Part shown: piece by piece, positions 8,984-17,168 of the stretch
Layout of the letters: each line of letters starts with the position of its first letter
Numbering within the stretch: the first letter of the stretch is position 1
Assembly: GCA_022510955.1 (NCBI GenBank)
Contig: JAFLSM010000023.1
Span: 1-35,653 of the forward strand
Origin: Ruminococcus sp.
GTDB lineage: Bacteria; Bacillota; Clostridia; Oscillospirales; Acutalibacteraceae
Direction of reading: 5' to 3'
Length of the DNA: 35,653 nt
The notes under the pieces: generated by a model
The model's input: the letters and a program-made list of their open reading frames with translations, nothing else
Databases searched by the model: none
Told to the model about the DNA's origin: nothing
Made by a program: the position numbers and the translations under genes

Positions 8984-9775
8984 TTATGACTCTTTGCAAA
9001 GAATAAAAGCATGGTTCATAGGGCCTGAGCCTTTACCCAAATCCAGCATTGCAGAAAGTGCCTCAGAAATATAATCCTTCGCATATTTTACAGATTCCTC
9101 AAGTGTATAACCTTTTGCAAGGTTAGATGCAATCGCACTTGACAGCGTACAGCCTGTACCGTGGGCATTTGGATTATTTATACGCTTCCCCTCAAACCAA
9201 ATATATTCTCCCTTTGAGTACAAAAGGTCGCTTGCATCGTTAATGCTATGACCGCCTTTAATCAGTACGGCAGACCCGTATGCATCAAAAATTCTTTCGG
9301 CGGCTTTTAGCATATCTTCTCTATTATTTATTTTCATGTCGGATATTACTTCCGCCTCAAGAATATTTGGTGTTACAAGCGTTGCTAAAGGAAACAAATC
9401 CTTTATAAATGTTGAAACTGCATCTGTTTTCATAAGTGCGGATCCGCTTGTTGCCACCATAACGGGGTCAACTACAATATTTTCAGCTTTGTAAAAGCGA
9501 AGCCGTTCAGCAATCACCTTAATAAGTTCGCTTGAAGAAACCATTCCGATTTTTACAGCAACGGGATAAATATCCTCAAATACTGCATCTAATTGTTCTT
9601 TTAAAAACTGCGGAGATACTTCCATAATACTCCTGACGCCGGTAGTATTTTGTGCAGTAAGTGCTGTTATCACACTCATTGCATAAACACCATTCATCGT
9701 CATTGTTTTTAAATCCGCCTGAATACCGGCACCTCCGCTGCAGTCGCTCCCTGCAATGGTCAATGCTGTTTTCAT
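8984..9775 (-). CDS. thiD: Hydroxymethylpyrimidine/phosphomethylpyrimidine kinase ThiD
   Basis: A ribokinase-family enzyme that phosphorylates hydroxymethylpyrimidine phosphate to the diphosphate used by ThiE. The protein is 263 residues, starting at MKTALTIAGSD (ATG at 9775), which has an AAGGAG site; the open frame extends 17 codons further upstream but those residues do not fit the family. The substrate motif GSDCSGGAGIQADLKT is near the N-terminus, and the anion-hole and catalytic motif NAHGTGCTLSSAIA is near residue 205. The 110-base gap to the upstream HAD gene is the largest in the operon and holds no clear terminator. Confidence 0.96.
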   Translation of the reverse strand: MKTALTIAGSDCSGGAGIQADLKTMTMNGVYAMSVITALTAQNTTGVRSIMEVSPQFLKEQLDAVFEDIYPVAVKIGMVSSSELIKVIAERLRFYKAENIVVDPVMVATSGSALMKTDAVSTFIKDLFPLATLVTPNILEAEVISDMKINNREDMLKAAERIFDAYGSAVLIKGGHSINDASDLLYSKGEYIWFEGKRINNPNAHGTGCTLSSAIASNLAKGYTLEESVKYAKDYISEALSAMLDLGKGSGPMNHAFILCKES

Positions 9776-9885
9776 TTTGTATTCTCCTTTCTTACAATAA
9801 TACAGCATCGTTTTATTTAGCGACAAAAGGTGGTGTCCCCAATCTGCCGCTGATATAATAATTACTTTTTAATTAACTATTAGTT

Positions 9886-10545
9886 TTAAAAACTTTTTGC
9901 ATATTCTAAAAAATCATTTATTTCACAATAGTTTGACATATAAAAGTCTGCAAGATTTTTTACACTGTCCTGATTCTTTTCGTGTTCGTCATAAACACCT
10001 ACTGTAACAAATCCATCAGCCTTTGCTGTAATAAGTGCATACTCTGCATCCTCAAAAACAACAGTCTTTGTTTTTTCAGTGCCAAGATGCTTTAGTGCTT
10101 CACGGTAGATTGACGGATTATCCTTTCCGTAACCTACAGATGTGCAAGTAAATATTTCGGTGAAATAATGAAGAACTCCGCATCTTTTCAGTGCCGCTTC
10201 AACTTGATTCCGTTCTGTAGCGGTTGCTATGCACATTTTTACGCCTCTATGATATAACTCCTTTAACAGCTCTTTTATACCAAATTTTAGCTGTACTTCG
10301 TCTGAGTAATAGCGTTCAACCATCTTATTTACTCCATCCATAATTTCTTGAACAGATAATGGAACACCGTACTCACTCCTACAATAGCAAGCCGCCTGAT
10401 ACAAACTCATTGACCTAAAGGTTTCACAAAGATTTTCTTTTGGCTCAAAGCCTATTGAACGAAGATAGGCTTCGCCTATACCGTCCCAGATATACATTGA
10501 GTCGAGGAGTGTGCCGTCTAAATCAAAAATTGCACCCTGTATCAT
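9886..10545 (-). CDS. HAD-superfamily phosphatase in the thiamine operon
   Basis: A 219-residue HAD hydrolase of the beta-phosphoglucomutase-like subfamily: motif I is FDLDGTLLDS (D8 nucleophile, D10), motif II lies in CIATATER and the acidic motif is VVFEDAEYAL, with an alpha-helical cap between I and II. The ATG overlaps the thiE stop (ATGA), so it is translated with thiE. HAD enzymes are promiscuous; its position next to thiE suggests a thiamine-phosphate or pathway-intermediate phosphatase, but this is inference only. No thiamine kinase is encoded in the window to show which final route the cell uses. Confidence 0.85.
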   Translation of the reverse strand: MIQGAIFDLDGTLLDSMYIWDGIGEAYLRSIGFEPKENLCETFRSMSLYQAACYCRSEYGVPLSVQEIMDGVNKMVERYYSDEVQLKFGIKELLKELYHRGVKMCIATATERNQVEAALKRCGVLHYFTEIFTCTSVGYGKDNPSIYREALKHLGTEKTKTVVFEDAEYALITAKADGFVTVGVYDEHEKNQDSVKNLADFYMSNYCEINDFLEYAKSF

Positions 10546-11183
10546 ACCAAAGTTACCACTTTTGCCCTTTCTTTGAGTTTAGCTGTGGCTTTCTTTATAT
10601 CATCTGATGCAAATATAGCGGAAACAACAGCAATGCCGTCAACACCGCAACCTTTGATTTCATCAACATTTTTTAGATTAATACCTCCGATAGCAACAGC
10701 AGGAATTGTTACCGAAGAACAGATTTGACGAAGCTGATCATTTGAAATGCGAATAGCATTTTTCTTGGTGGATGACGGAAATACTGCACCCACACCGAGA
10801 TAGTCTGCACCGTCTTTTTGTGCAGCTTGTGCCTGTTCTACAGTTTTTGCAGTAGCTCCGATGATAAAATCCGCCCCTACTTGCTCTCGGATTTTAGAAA
10901 CAGGTACATCTTCAATACCAACATGCACACCATCAGCACCGCTTTTTAAGGCAACCTCCACATTATCGTTGATGATAAGCGGAACATTGTAGCGACGGCA
11001 AAGCTTATTTATCTCTATTGCCTCACTTACAAAGGTATCTTCATCAAGATTTTTCTCTCTAAGCTGAACAATCGTAACACCGCCTTTAAGTGCATCTTCA
11101 ACTTGCTCATACAGCGTTTGTCTGCCCACCCAACTGCTATCGGTTACGGCATATAATAGGAGCATATCTTTATTAAACTTCAT
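10542..11183 (-). CDS. thiE: Thiamine-phosphate synthase ThiE
   Basis: Joins hydroxymethylpyrimidine diphosphate to thiazole carboxylate or thiazole phosphate, giving thiamine phosphate. The 213-residue TIM barrel shows VTIVQLREK, LIINDNVEVALKSGADGVHVG (diphosphate and metal site), the phosphate loop VFPSSTKK and PAVAIGGI. I start it at the ATG at 11183 (MKFNKDMLLLYAVTD), which has a GGAGGG site inside the 3' end of tenI; a longer frame reaches 11219 without a site. It overlaps tenI by 11 bases and the HAD gene by 4. It differs from its TenI neighbour by the VGAVFPSSTKK loop typical of true ThiE. Confidence 0.95.
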   Translation of the reverse strand: MKFNKDMLLLYAVTDSSWVGRQTLYEQVEDALKGGVTIVQLREKNLDEDTFVSEAIEINKLCRRYNVPLIINDNVEVALKSGADGVHVGIEDVPVSKIREQVGADFIIGATAKTVEQAQAAQKDGADYLGVGAVFPSSTKKNAIRISNDQLRQICSSVTIPAVAIGGINLKNVDEIKGCGVDGIAVVSAIFASDDIKKATAKLKERAKVVTLV

Positions 11184-11772
11184 CTTGAAATCCCTCCAGA
11201 TACATATTAACATCATCACAACGCATAATTCCGCTCATTATACAAGCACCATTTGCTCCGACTTTGCAAACATCTGCAAAATTGATTTTGTCAATTCCGC
11301 CAATAGCGTAAGCAGGAATAGACACGCTGTTACATACATCTTTAAGAAAATCAAGTCCTCTTCCTGCTATGCCTTTCTTGCATTCAGTGTCAAATATGTG
11401 TCCTACCGTAATGTAGGAACAGCCAAGCTTTTCAGCCTCTATTGCATCATCAACAGAATGACATGACGCTCCGATTACTGAAAAATGTACTTTCTCTGAA
11501 TCGCTCATTTTTTGCAAAATATGAAGTGGTAGATGTATAAATTCTGCTTTAAGTTCGATTGCAACATCAGCAAAATTGTGAAGAATACAAGGTGTGTCAT
11601 ATTTTCGGCATATTTCCATTACCTTAAGCGCAAGTATTTTGTAATCTTCTTTGTTCAAATCTTTTTCACGCAAAATGATTGCCTTTGGCTTTGCTTTGGC
11701 AATTTTTTCAATACGGGTAAGAAAATTGCCACTGCAAAGACCTCTGTTGGTTACACATATAATATCAGACAT
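11173..11772 (-). CDS. tenI: Thiazole tautomerase TenI (ThiE-like)
   Basis: A 199-residue ThiE-family TIM barrel starting at MSDIICVTNR (ATG 11772), which overlaps the thiH stop by 8 bases; the 63 extra upstream codons run antiparallel to nothing and lie inside thiH, so they are not used. In place of the ThiE phosphate-loop sequence it has VGHIFDTECKKG, with H125 at the position of the histidine that catalyses thiazole tautomerisation in B. subtilis TenI. TenI isomerises the ThiG product to the aromatic thiazole carboxylate phosphate. Having it between thiH and thiE fits that role. A second ThiE is possible but less likely given H125. Confidence 0.85.
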   Translation of the reverse strand: MSDIICVTNRGLCSGNFLTRIEKIAKAKPKAIILREKDLNKEDYKILALKVMEICRKYDTPCILHNFADVAIELKAEFIHLPLHILQKMSDSEKVHFSVIGASCHSVDDAIEAEKLGCSYITVGHIFDTECKKGIAGRGLDFLKDVCNSVSIPAYAIGGIDKINFADVCKVGANGACIMSGIMRCDDVNMYLEGFQDEV

Positions 11773-13018
11773 ACAGGTAATCGTTGAGGACAGGTTGCAG
11801 TCCTTCCTTAGTAATATCCTTATACATTTTGTCAAGACTACGGTTATCGTCAATTTCAAACTGTTCGTCACCCTGTACAGTCTCGGACTTTTTACCCGTA
11901 TATTTGCTTTCGTGATCACCGATTCCCGTAGAGACACCTGCCGATACCTTTGTTGCGGCAATCTTTACAATACCATTTCTAAACTCGGCACTCTCACGAG
12001 AGGACACGGTAATACCAACAAAGGGCAAAAAGATACGGTAAGCACAAATTATCTGGCAAAGTTGTTTTTCATGAACATCTAAAGGATTGATTTTTTCATT
12101 ATTGACAATAGGACGAAGTCTTGGACAGGAGAGTGACATTTCTGCGTGAGGATATTTTCGCTGGAGATAGTAAACATGTAATGCACTTGCAAGAGCGTCC
12201 TTTCTAAAATCAGAAAGTCCGAGCAGTGCTGAAAATGCAACACCGCGCATACCGCCACGCAAAGCTCGTTCCTGTGCGTCGAAGCGGTAAGGCCATACAC
12301 GCTTGTGTCCTAGAAGATGCAGATTTTCGTATTTTTCGGTATCGTAAGTTTCCTGAAATACCGTTACATAATCTGCTCCGCATTCGTGCAGATAAGTATA
12401 TTCGTCTGTATTAACAGGATAGATTTCAAGTCCTACCATACGGAAATACTTTCTTGCAAGCTTGCAAGCCTCTCCGATGTAGTCAATATCACTCTGACCT
12501 CGGCTCTCTCCTGTAAGTATGAGTATTTCTTCCATACCGCTGTCGGCAATAACTTTCATTTCTTGCTCAATTTGTTCCATAGTAAGCTTCATTCTATTGA
12601 TATGATTGTAGCAGTTAAAGCCGCAATACACGCAGTAATTTTCGCAGTAATTTGCTATGTAAAGAGGAGTAAAAAGATAAACCGTATTGCCAAAGTGCCT
12701 GCTTGTTTCAAGTCTTGCTCTTTGCGCCATTTGTTCAAGAAACGGTTCGGCTGCCGGAGATAATAATGCCTTAAAATCTTCAATAGAGCAGTTATCGTGT
12801 TCAAGTGCTGCTTTGACATCTTTTTCCGTATATTTTGAATAATCATAGCTGTTCATCTGAGACATAACATTTGCACATACATCAGACTCGATTTGTTCCA
12901 TTCCCGGCAAATATTCCATATGATTTTTGCGAAAGGACGGGTCTGTTTCAAGTCGATGTTTTTTTGCAAGTGCTTTGTCAGAAAGATACTCTGAATCAAC
13001 AAAGAATTGATTTTCCAT
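11765..13018 (-). CDS. thiH: 2-iminoacetate synthase ThiH
   Basis: A radical SAM enzyme that cleaves tyrosine to dehydroglycine (and p-cresol) for thiazole formation, the anaerobic counterpart of ThiO. The 417-residue protein carries the CX3CX2C cluster motif at C125, C129 and C132 (CENYCVYC), and a C-terminal BATS-type region (RLRPIVN, ISTREs-like VSSRESAEFR). It lacks the extra C-terminal cysteine cluster of the related HydG, which supports ThiH. The ATG at 13018 follows AGGAGG. It lies 48 bases after thiG and overlaps tenI. Confidence 0.96.
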   Translation of the reverse strand: MENQFFVDSEYLSDKALAKKHRLETDPSFRKNHMEYLPGMEQIESDVCANVMSQMNSYDYSKYTEKDVKAALEHDNCSIEDFKALLSPAAEPFLEQMAQRARLETSRHFGNTVYLFTPLYIANYCENYCVYCGFNCYNHINRMKLTMEQIEQEMKVIADSGMEEILILTGESRGQSDIDYIGEACKLARKYFRMVGLEIYPVNTDEYTYLHECGADYVTVFQETYDTEKYENLHLLGHKRVWPYRFDAQERALRGGMRGVAFSALLGLSDFRKDALASALHVYYLQRKYPHAEMSLSCPRLRPIVNNEKINPLDVHEKQLCQIICAYRIFLPFVGITVSSRESAEFRNGIVKIAATKVSAGVSTGIGDHESKYTGKKSETVQGDEQFEIDDNRSLDKMYKDITKEGLQPVLNDYLYV

Positions 13019-13066
13019 ATCATACCTCCTATACTAAACTCCGATTAAAAAATTGGTTACTTAGTA

Positions 13067-13837
13067 TTAATCACGCAAAAATCCGGTAAGCGGGTCAGAT
13101 GCAGATGCACCTCTTGTAAGAACTCTTCCGAGTCCTGACAGATATGCCTTTCTTCCTGCTTCAATAGCCTGACGAAAAGCAGCTGCCATCATCGGTAAAT
13201 CTCCGGCAGTTGCAAGTGCAGTATTTGCCATAATTGCAGCGGCACCCATTTCCATAGCTTCACAAGCCTGGGATGGTCTGCCAATACCTGCATCGACAAT
13301 GATAGGCAAATCTATTTCATTAATTAGAATCTGAATAAAGTCTTTTGTTGCGAGTCCCTTATTGGAACCAATAGGAGAAGCAAGAGGCATAATCGTTGCA
13401 GCACCTGCATTCACAAGGTCACGGGCAACATTAAGGTCGGGATACATATATGGCATAACCACAAAGCCTTCTTTTGCAAGAATTTCAGTAGCCTTAATTG
13501 TTTCCTGATTATCAGGGAGCAGATACTTACTGTCACGCATAATCTCAATTTTTACGAAATTACCGCAGCCAAGCTCACGGGCAAGACGAGCGATTCTAAC
13601 AGCCTCTTCGGCTGTTCTTGCACCGCTTGTATTTGGTAGTAAAGTAATTCCATTAGGAATATAATCAAGAATATTTTCCTGTTCTTTAGTATTGGCACGG
13701 CGAACAGCAAGTGTAATGATTTCCGCTGCTGCATCCTTAATTGCCGCCTCAATCAGGTTTAAAGAGTATTTACCCGAACCCAGAATAAATCTTGAATTAA
13801 ATTCGTGTCCTCCGATTATTAGTTTATCGTTATTCAT
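13067..13837 (-). CDS. thiG: Thiazole synthase ThiG
   Basis: Builds the thiazole phosphate ring from deoxyxylulose 5-phosphate, dehydroglycine and ThiS thiocarboxylate. The TIM barrel shows FILGSGKY, the Schiff-base lysine K96 in [17 protein letters not shown], the [11 protein letters not shown] loop and [12 protein letters not shown] start it at [10 protein letters not shown] (ATG 13837, 256 residues) because AAGGT lies seven bases upstream; an ATG nine codons earlier (13864) overlaps the thiF end but has no ribosome-binding site. It is the third gene of the operon. Confidence 0.96.
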   Translation of the reverse strand: MNNDKLIIGGHEFNSRFILGSGKYSLNLIEAAIKDAAAEIITLAVRRANTKEQENILDYIPNGITLLPNTSGARTAEEAVRIARLARELGCGNFVKIEIMRDSKYLLPDNQETIKATEILAKEGFVVMPYMYPDLNVARDLVNAGAATIMPLASPIGSNKGLATKDFIQILINEIDLPIIVDAGIGRPSQACEAMEMGAAAIMANTALATAGDLPMMAAAFRQAIEAGRKAYLSGLGRVLTRGASASDPLTGFLRD

Positions 13838-13853
13838 TAAAATACCTTCATTC

Positions 13854-14501
13854 TTAAAATTCATTTGCTAAAATTTGCAAAACTTTGTGTGCCTGATGTG
13901 CTGCACAAAGCATAACACGGGCTGACACAAGACTCATTTCACTTTTAACATCACTTACTTCATCACCACAAAGATAAAATCTGTCGGTAATCCTGCGAGT
14001 TTTTATACTGTTTGCTGAGCCAAGTCCCGCCATTCCCGAAGCAGCTACAAGATACTTTTTCGGCATTGTTTCAAGAACCGTGTTTACAAGCATAGCTTTT
14101 GCTTCTGCATTATCAAAGGCCTCGCAAATAATATCGACATCACTGAGCAGTCCGTTTGCATTATCCTCATTAATACGGACAGTATGTGCTTCTATATCAA
14201 TATACGGTGCAATTTCTTTTAGGTTTGACGCAAGAGCATCTGTCTTAAATTCACCCACCTGTTCAGCCTTATATTGCTGACGGTGCAGATTAGAAACATC
14301 AACTTTGTCAAAATCAAGCAAAATCAGCTTTCCGACTCCTGCACGAGCAAGAGCTATAGCAATATTGGAGCCAAGACCACCAAGACCGCATACAGCAACA
14401 GTTGCAGAAGAAAATCTTTCCTGCAATTCTTTTCCATGGCGTTGCTCTAATGCTTTTTTCCATTCATCTTTTTCAGGTATCAGTTTAACCGCCTCCCACA
14501 A
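13854..14501 (-). CDS. thiF: ThiF-family ThiS adenylyltransferase
   Basis: Adenylates the C-terminal glycine of ThiS so that sulfur can be loaded. The 215-residue E1-like protein has the nucleotide-binding GLGGLGSN loop, [16 protein letters not shown] and an acidic [10 protein letters not shown] segment. It lacks the CXXC zinc pairs of E. coli ThiF, which matches the short ThiF type paired with ThiH in anaerobes. The coordinates use a TTG at 14501 inside thiS, but the GGGAGG site sits on that codon. A CTG at 14483, eight bases after GGGAGG and one base after the thiS stop, would give MIPEKDEW, the usual family N-terminus, and is the more likely start. No ATG is available. Confidence 0.9.
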   Translation of the reverse strand: MWEAVKLIPEKDEWKKALEQRHGKELQERFSSATVAVCGLGGLGSNIAIALARAGVGKLILLDFDKVDVSNLHRQQYKAEQVGEFKTDALASNLKEIAPYIDIEAHTVRINEDNANGLLSDVDIICEAFDNAEAKAMLVNTVLETMPKKYLVAASGMAGLGSANSIKTRRITDRFYLCGDEVSDVKSEMSLVSARVMLCAAHQAHKVLQILANEF

Positions 14502-14679
14502 AGCTGACTATTTCAATAACATCTTCGTCGCAAAGCACAGTTTCATCATACTGAGATTTAGGAACAATCTCCTCATTTCGCTCCACAACAATTCGTTTTA
14601 CATCGTAATCTGCAGTTTCAAGATATTCAGATACAGATTTTCCTGCGATATCCAAAAATTCTCCGTTGACTTTTACCAT
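14485..14679 (-). CDS. thiS: Sulfur carrier protein ThiS
   Basis: A 64-residue ubiquitin-like protein that carries thiocarboxylate sulfur to ThiG. It starts MVKVNGEFLD and ends in VSFVGGG, giving the required C-terminal Gly-Gly on which ThiF acts. The ATG at 14679 has a strong GGAGGTGAT site. It is the first gene of the thiamine operon, directly after the riboswitch terminator, and its end holds the ribosome-binding site of thiF. Confidence 0.95.
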   Translation of the reverse strand: MVKVNGEFLDIAGKSVSEYLETADYDVKRIVVERNEEIVPKSQYDETVLCDEDVIEIVSFVGGG

Positions 14680-14791
14680 TTTGTATCACCTCCGAAAAAA
14701 CAATGTGATGTTACCATCAATCCGGGCAAACAGAGTTTATTTTTATAAACTTTAGTGCCTAACTGTTGTGTATAAATAAATTCTTATAAAG

Positions 14792-14822
14792 AAAAAAGGA
14801 AACCACCGATTTGGCAGTTTCC
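14792..14822 (-). terminator. Riboswitch-controlled terminator of the thiamine operon
   Basis: On the minus strand a 10-bp stem (arms 14813-14822 and 14798-14807, with two G-U wobble pairs) is followed by six T. It lies between the TPP aptamer and thiS, so it is the expected expression platform: thiamine diphosphate binding favours termination. Confidence 0.8.
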
Positions 14823-14854
14823 CATAACTTTAGTATTTTCCTAATAGACTTATA

Positions 14855-14945
14855 TCAGGCTTCCCTACGTTGGCATTATCCAAATCAGGTTATCGGTCGA
14901 AGGTTATACCTTCCTCTCAGCCTGTAACACAAGCCCCCGTTTGTC
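14855..14945 (-). promoter_or_regulatory. TPP riboswitch (THI element)
   Basis: The minus strand carries the conserved thi-box blocks in order: GGGGGC, CAGGCTGAGAGG, ACCTGATTTGGATAATGCCA and CGTAGGGAAG. These are the conserved aptamer segments that recognise the pyrimidine and the diphosphate of TPP. It lies in the leader of the nine-gene operon, followed by a terminator at 14792-14822. Together with the promoter it fills most of the 419-base gap between thiS and the HAD gene at 15099. Confidence 0.97.
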
Positions 14946-14959
14946 AATTTTTCACTGGT

Positions 14960-14988
14960 ATTATACACCTTATTGCATAAAAAATCAA
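14960..14988 (-). promoter_or_regulatory. thiS: Promoter of the thiamine operon
   Basis: On the minus strand -35 TTGATT (14983-14988) and -10 TATAAT (14960-14965) are 17 bases apart, just upstream of the riboswitch, so transcription should begin around 14953. Confidence 0.8.
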
Positions 14989-15061
14989 GTAAATAAATAT
15001 AAATATAGAATATTATTTCTAAAACAATACTGTCCACTTTCAATACTATATATAAACACAA

Positions 15062-15094
15062 AACGGTCAGACACAAATTTTGTATCTGACCGTT
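15062..15094 (-). terminator. Terminator after the HAD hydrolase gene
   Basis: Arms 15062-15071 and 15085-15094 form a 10-bp stem with a partly paired inner segment; on the minus strand it is followed by TTTTGTGTTT. It lies five bases after the gene's stop codon. Confidence 0.8.
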
Positions 15095-15098
15095 CTAA

Positions 15099-15944
15099 TT
15101 ATTTCATCAAGTCTAATTTTTGATTATGCTTTTCATTTGTAAGTATATCACAGATTGCCATTTTGCGAATGATATTTTTAACGGTAATATCAAGTCCTGT
15201 ACCCTCTCTGTAATCGGCAGGATAAATATAGTCTACTCTGTCTTTTCTAAACAGGTCCTCAACCTTGCTGTCCCTGCTTTGATACACTGCAATCGAATAA
15301 CCGCCATATGCTTTCATCATTTTCATACACGGTACATCCGAAAGTCCGTCACCTATGTAAATCATATTGCAAAACGGGACACGCTTACTGTCATCCGGCA
15401 TTGAGCGATTAAGGTCATTATCATTTGCCACATCAAGCACGCCCTTGTTAATACGATATACAAACTGAGTTTTGTTTGTATAATTTACATCGGTTTTTGG
15501 CCATACTCCGTTTCCATTTTCATCATATAAAAACTCGCAAGCAAAAATACTCTTAAAATACTTGCTGATTGAAGTACCCTCAATAATTTCTTTCATTCCC
15601 GATGAAATTACATAATGCTCAACCTGAACTCCTTGTTCAATGCCAAAATCTGAAATCCGTTCAAACCAGCCTTCGACACCGTCGAAAAGCTCAACATTCT
15701 TGCCCATATCAACAAGATTTTGCCTTAAAAGAGGAATATTCTTATCCTTTGACATCTTGACCATAGTATACATATAAGAAAGAACTGAGTCCATATGCTC
15801 CTGTATACCAAGGTCATTGGCATAGCTCCAAAATTGACTTTCGGTCATTCCAAGACTTGGGATGAAACTGTAAGCCTGCATATCTTTTGTGCATAGAGTT
15901 TTGTCAAAGTCATACATTACGGCAACTATCGGGCGGTCACTCAT
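15099..15944 (-). CDS. HAD-family hydrolase (phosphoserine-phosphatase-like fold)
   Basis: A 281-residue soluble HAD protein. Motif I is YDFDKTLCT (D12, D14), motif II lies in YVISSGMKEII, and the metal-binding motif IV is YIGDGLSDVPCMK. The cap between motifs I and II is helical, giving a phosphoserine-phosphatase-like arrangement. The substrate cannot be told from sequence. The ATG at 15944 has a GAGGGA site and lies 13 bases after the cyclophilin gene, so the two form an operon. It is separate from the thiamine operon, since a terminator and the thiamine promoter lie between. Confidence 0.85.
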   Translation of the reverse strand: MSDRPIVAVMYDFDKTLCTKDMQAYSFIPSLGMTESQFWSYANDLGIQEHMDSVLSYMYTMVKMSKDKNIPLLRQNLVDMGKNVELFDGVEGWFERISDFGIEQGVQVEHYVISSGMKEIIEGTSISKYFKSIFACEFLYDENGNGVWPKTDVNYTNKTQFVYRINKGVLDVANDNDLNRSMPDDSKRVPFCNMIYIGDGLSDVPCMKMMKAYGGYSIAVYQSRDSKVEDLFRKDRVDYIYPADYREGTGLDITVKNIIRKMAICDILTNEKHNQKLDLMK

Positions 15945-15957
15945 AAAAATCCCTCAA

Positions 15958-16959
15958 TCATTCGTTTTCAGATATTTCATCTGATGAATTTGAAAAAGTT
16001 TTTATTTCAATTTTTTCAATCACAACATCCTCTGTCGGAATGTCATTCTCGTCAGTCTTTACCGAGGCAATTTTATCAACAACATCCATGCCCTTGATAA
16101 CCTGTGCAAATACGGTATTACCTCTGTCAACAGCATTATATGCACCGTCAAGATGAGCATTACCGCCGTTTTTGTCATAAAGCGCCTTTACTGAATCAGG
16201 AACAATTTCAGTATCATAGCAAGTTGCACCGTATTGGTCAATAAAGGTAGAAAGCAAATTTGAATCCTTGTAATTTATAAGCTGTGTTTTTGCCGACTTC
16301 CAATTCTCTTCAAGAGCAGTCCAACCACCCTCTGCCTTAAAGGCTTTTGCATCCTTCTGGTTAATAAAGAACTGGCTTGTGTTGGTATCTCGATTGCTGT
16401 TTGCCATTGAAACAGCACCTCTGATATTAAAGAGCTTATCACTGAATTCATCTTCAAAGTCTGCACCGTAAGAGCTTGTCTGCTCAGGGTTACCGCCCTG
16501 AATCATAAAATCATCTATTACGCGATAAAAGGTTGTATTATCGTAGCTGCCCTGCTTTGCAAGATTAATAAAGTTTGTCACAGTCTTAGGAGCAAGCTCT
16601 GGGAAAAATCGGATTGTAATATCACCCATTGAAGTTTGTATCACTGCGATTGTGTCGCCCTCATTTGGATTATCAAGCTGATAGCCTACTGCAATATCAT
16701 TATTTTGATTAATGCTTGGCTCAATGTCAAGAGATGCAGCATTAATACCGAGTGACTCAAGCACAGTTAAGGCATTTGCCTCGTCATCCGTGCTGATTGC
16801 CGTATCAGCCGTTGCAACCTTATTAGTTGCAGTATCACTTGTTGACTGATTTTTGTCTTGTTTTTCGTTTTCACATCCGGAAAACGAAAAAGCAGCAGTT
16901 GTGCAGATTACAGTGCCTAACAAAGCACAAAGCACTTGCCTGAGCTTAATCGTATTCAT
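15958..16959 (-). CDS. Cyclophilin-type peptidyl-prolyl isomerase lipoprotein
   Basis: Catalyses cis-trans proline isomerisation of exported proteins on the outer face of the membrane. I start it at MNTIKLRQVL (ATG 16959, 333 residues) because it gives a lipoprotein signal with lipobox FSGC (C29) and has AAAGGGA upstream; the longer frame from 17031 would bury the signal. A Thr/Asp-rich linker (about 30-85) leads to the cyclophilin domain (about 110-325), with FYRVIDDFMIQGGNP, ADFEDEF, GAVSMAN, TSQFFIN and FAQVIKGMDVVDKI, which include the usual active-site Arg, Phe, Met and Gln. An insert of about 60 residues lies between SQFFIN and GNTVFAQV. Confidence 0.92.
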   Translation of the reverse strand: MNTIKLRQVLCALLGTVICTTAAFSFSGCENEKQDKNQSTSDTATNKVATADTAISTDDEANALTVLESLGINAASLDIEPSINQNNDIAVGYQLDNPNEGDTIAVIQTSMGDITIRFFPELAPKTVTNFINLAKQGSYDNTTFYRVIDDFMIQGGNPEQTSSYGADFEDEFSDKLFNIRGAVSMANSNRDTNTSQFFINQKDAKAFKAEGGWTALEENWKSAKTQLINYKDSNLLSTFIDQYGATCYDTEIVPDSVKALYDKNGGNAHLDGAYNAVDRGNTVFAQVIKGMDVVDKIASVKTDENDIPTEDVVIEKIEIKTFSNSSDEISENE

Positions 16960-17002
16960 AATAAATCCCTTTCTCGGATAGAATTCTAAAACACACATAT
17001 AT

Positions 17003-17031
17003 ATTGTAACACACATTATTAAAATTTGCAA
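17003..17031 (-). promoter_or_regulatory. Promoter of the cyclophilin-HAD operon
   Basis: On the minus strand -35 TTGCAA (17026-17031) and -10 TACAAT (17003-17008) are 17 bases apart, about 45 bases before the start codon. Confidence 0.65.
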
Positions 17032-17168
17032 GTTTGAGCGATTTTAAGCTATTTTTTTGGAAAATATAATCAAATTATTTCATACTTTATACACTGTAAT
17101 ATGTTTGCATATTTTTGCATATCATTGTGTGTAGATAATTTATTTATAATATAACGGAGGTCTTAAAA

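Noticed and set aside
9776..9885. Second riboswitch or terminator in the 110-base gap before thiD
   Set aside because: No thi-box blocks and no stem with a T-run could be found; it appears to be plain spacer.
11765..13018. ThiH as a HydG-type hydrogenase maturase
   Set aside because: Length and the radical SAM motif could fit, but the C-terminal cysteine cluster of HydG is absent and the gene lies between thiG and tenI.
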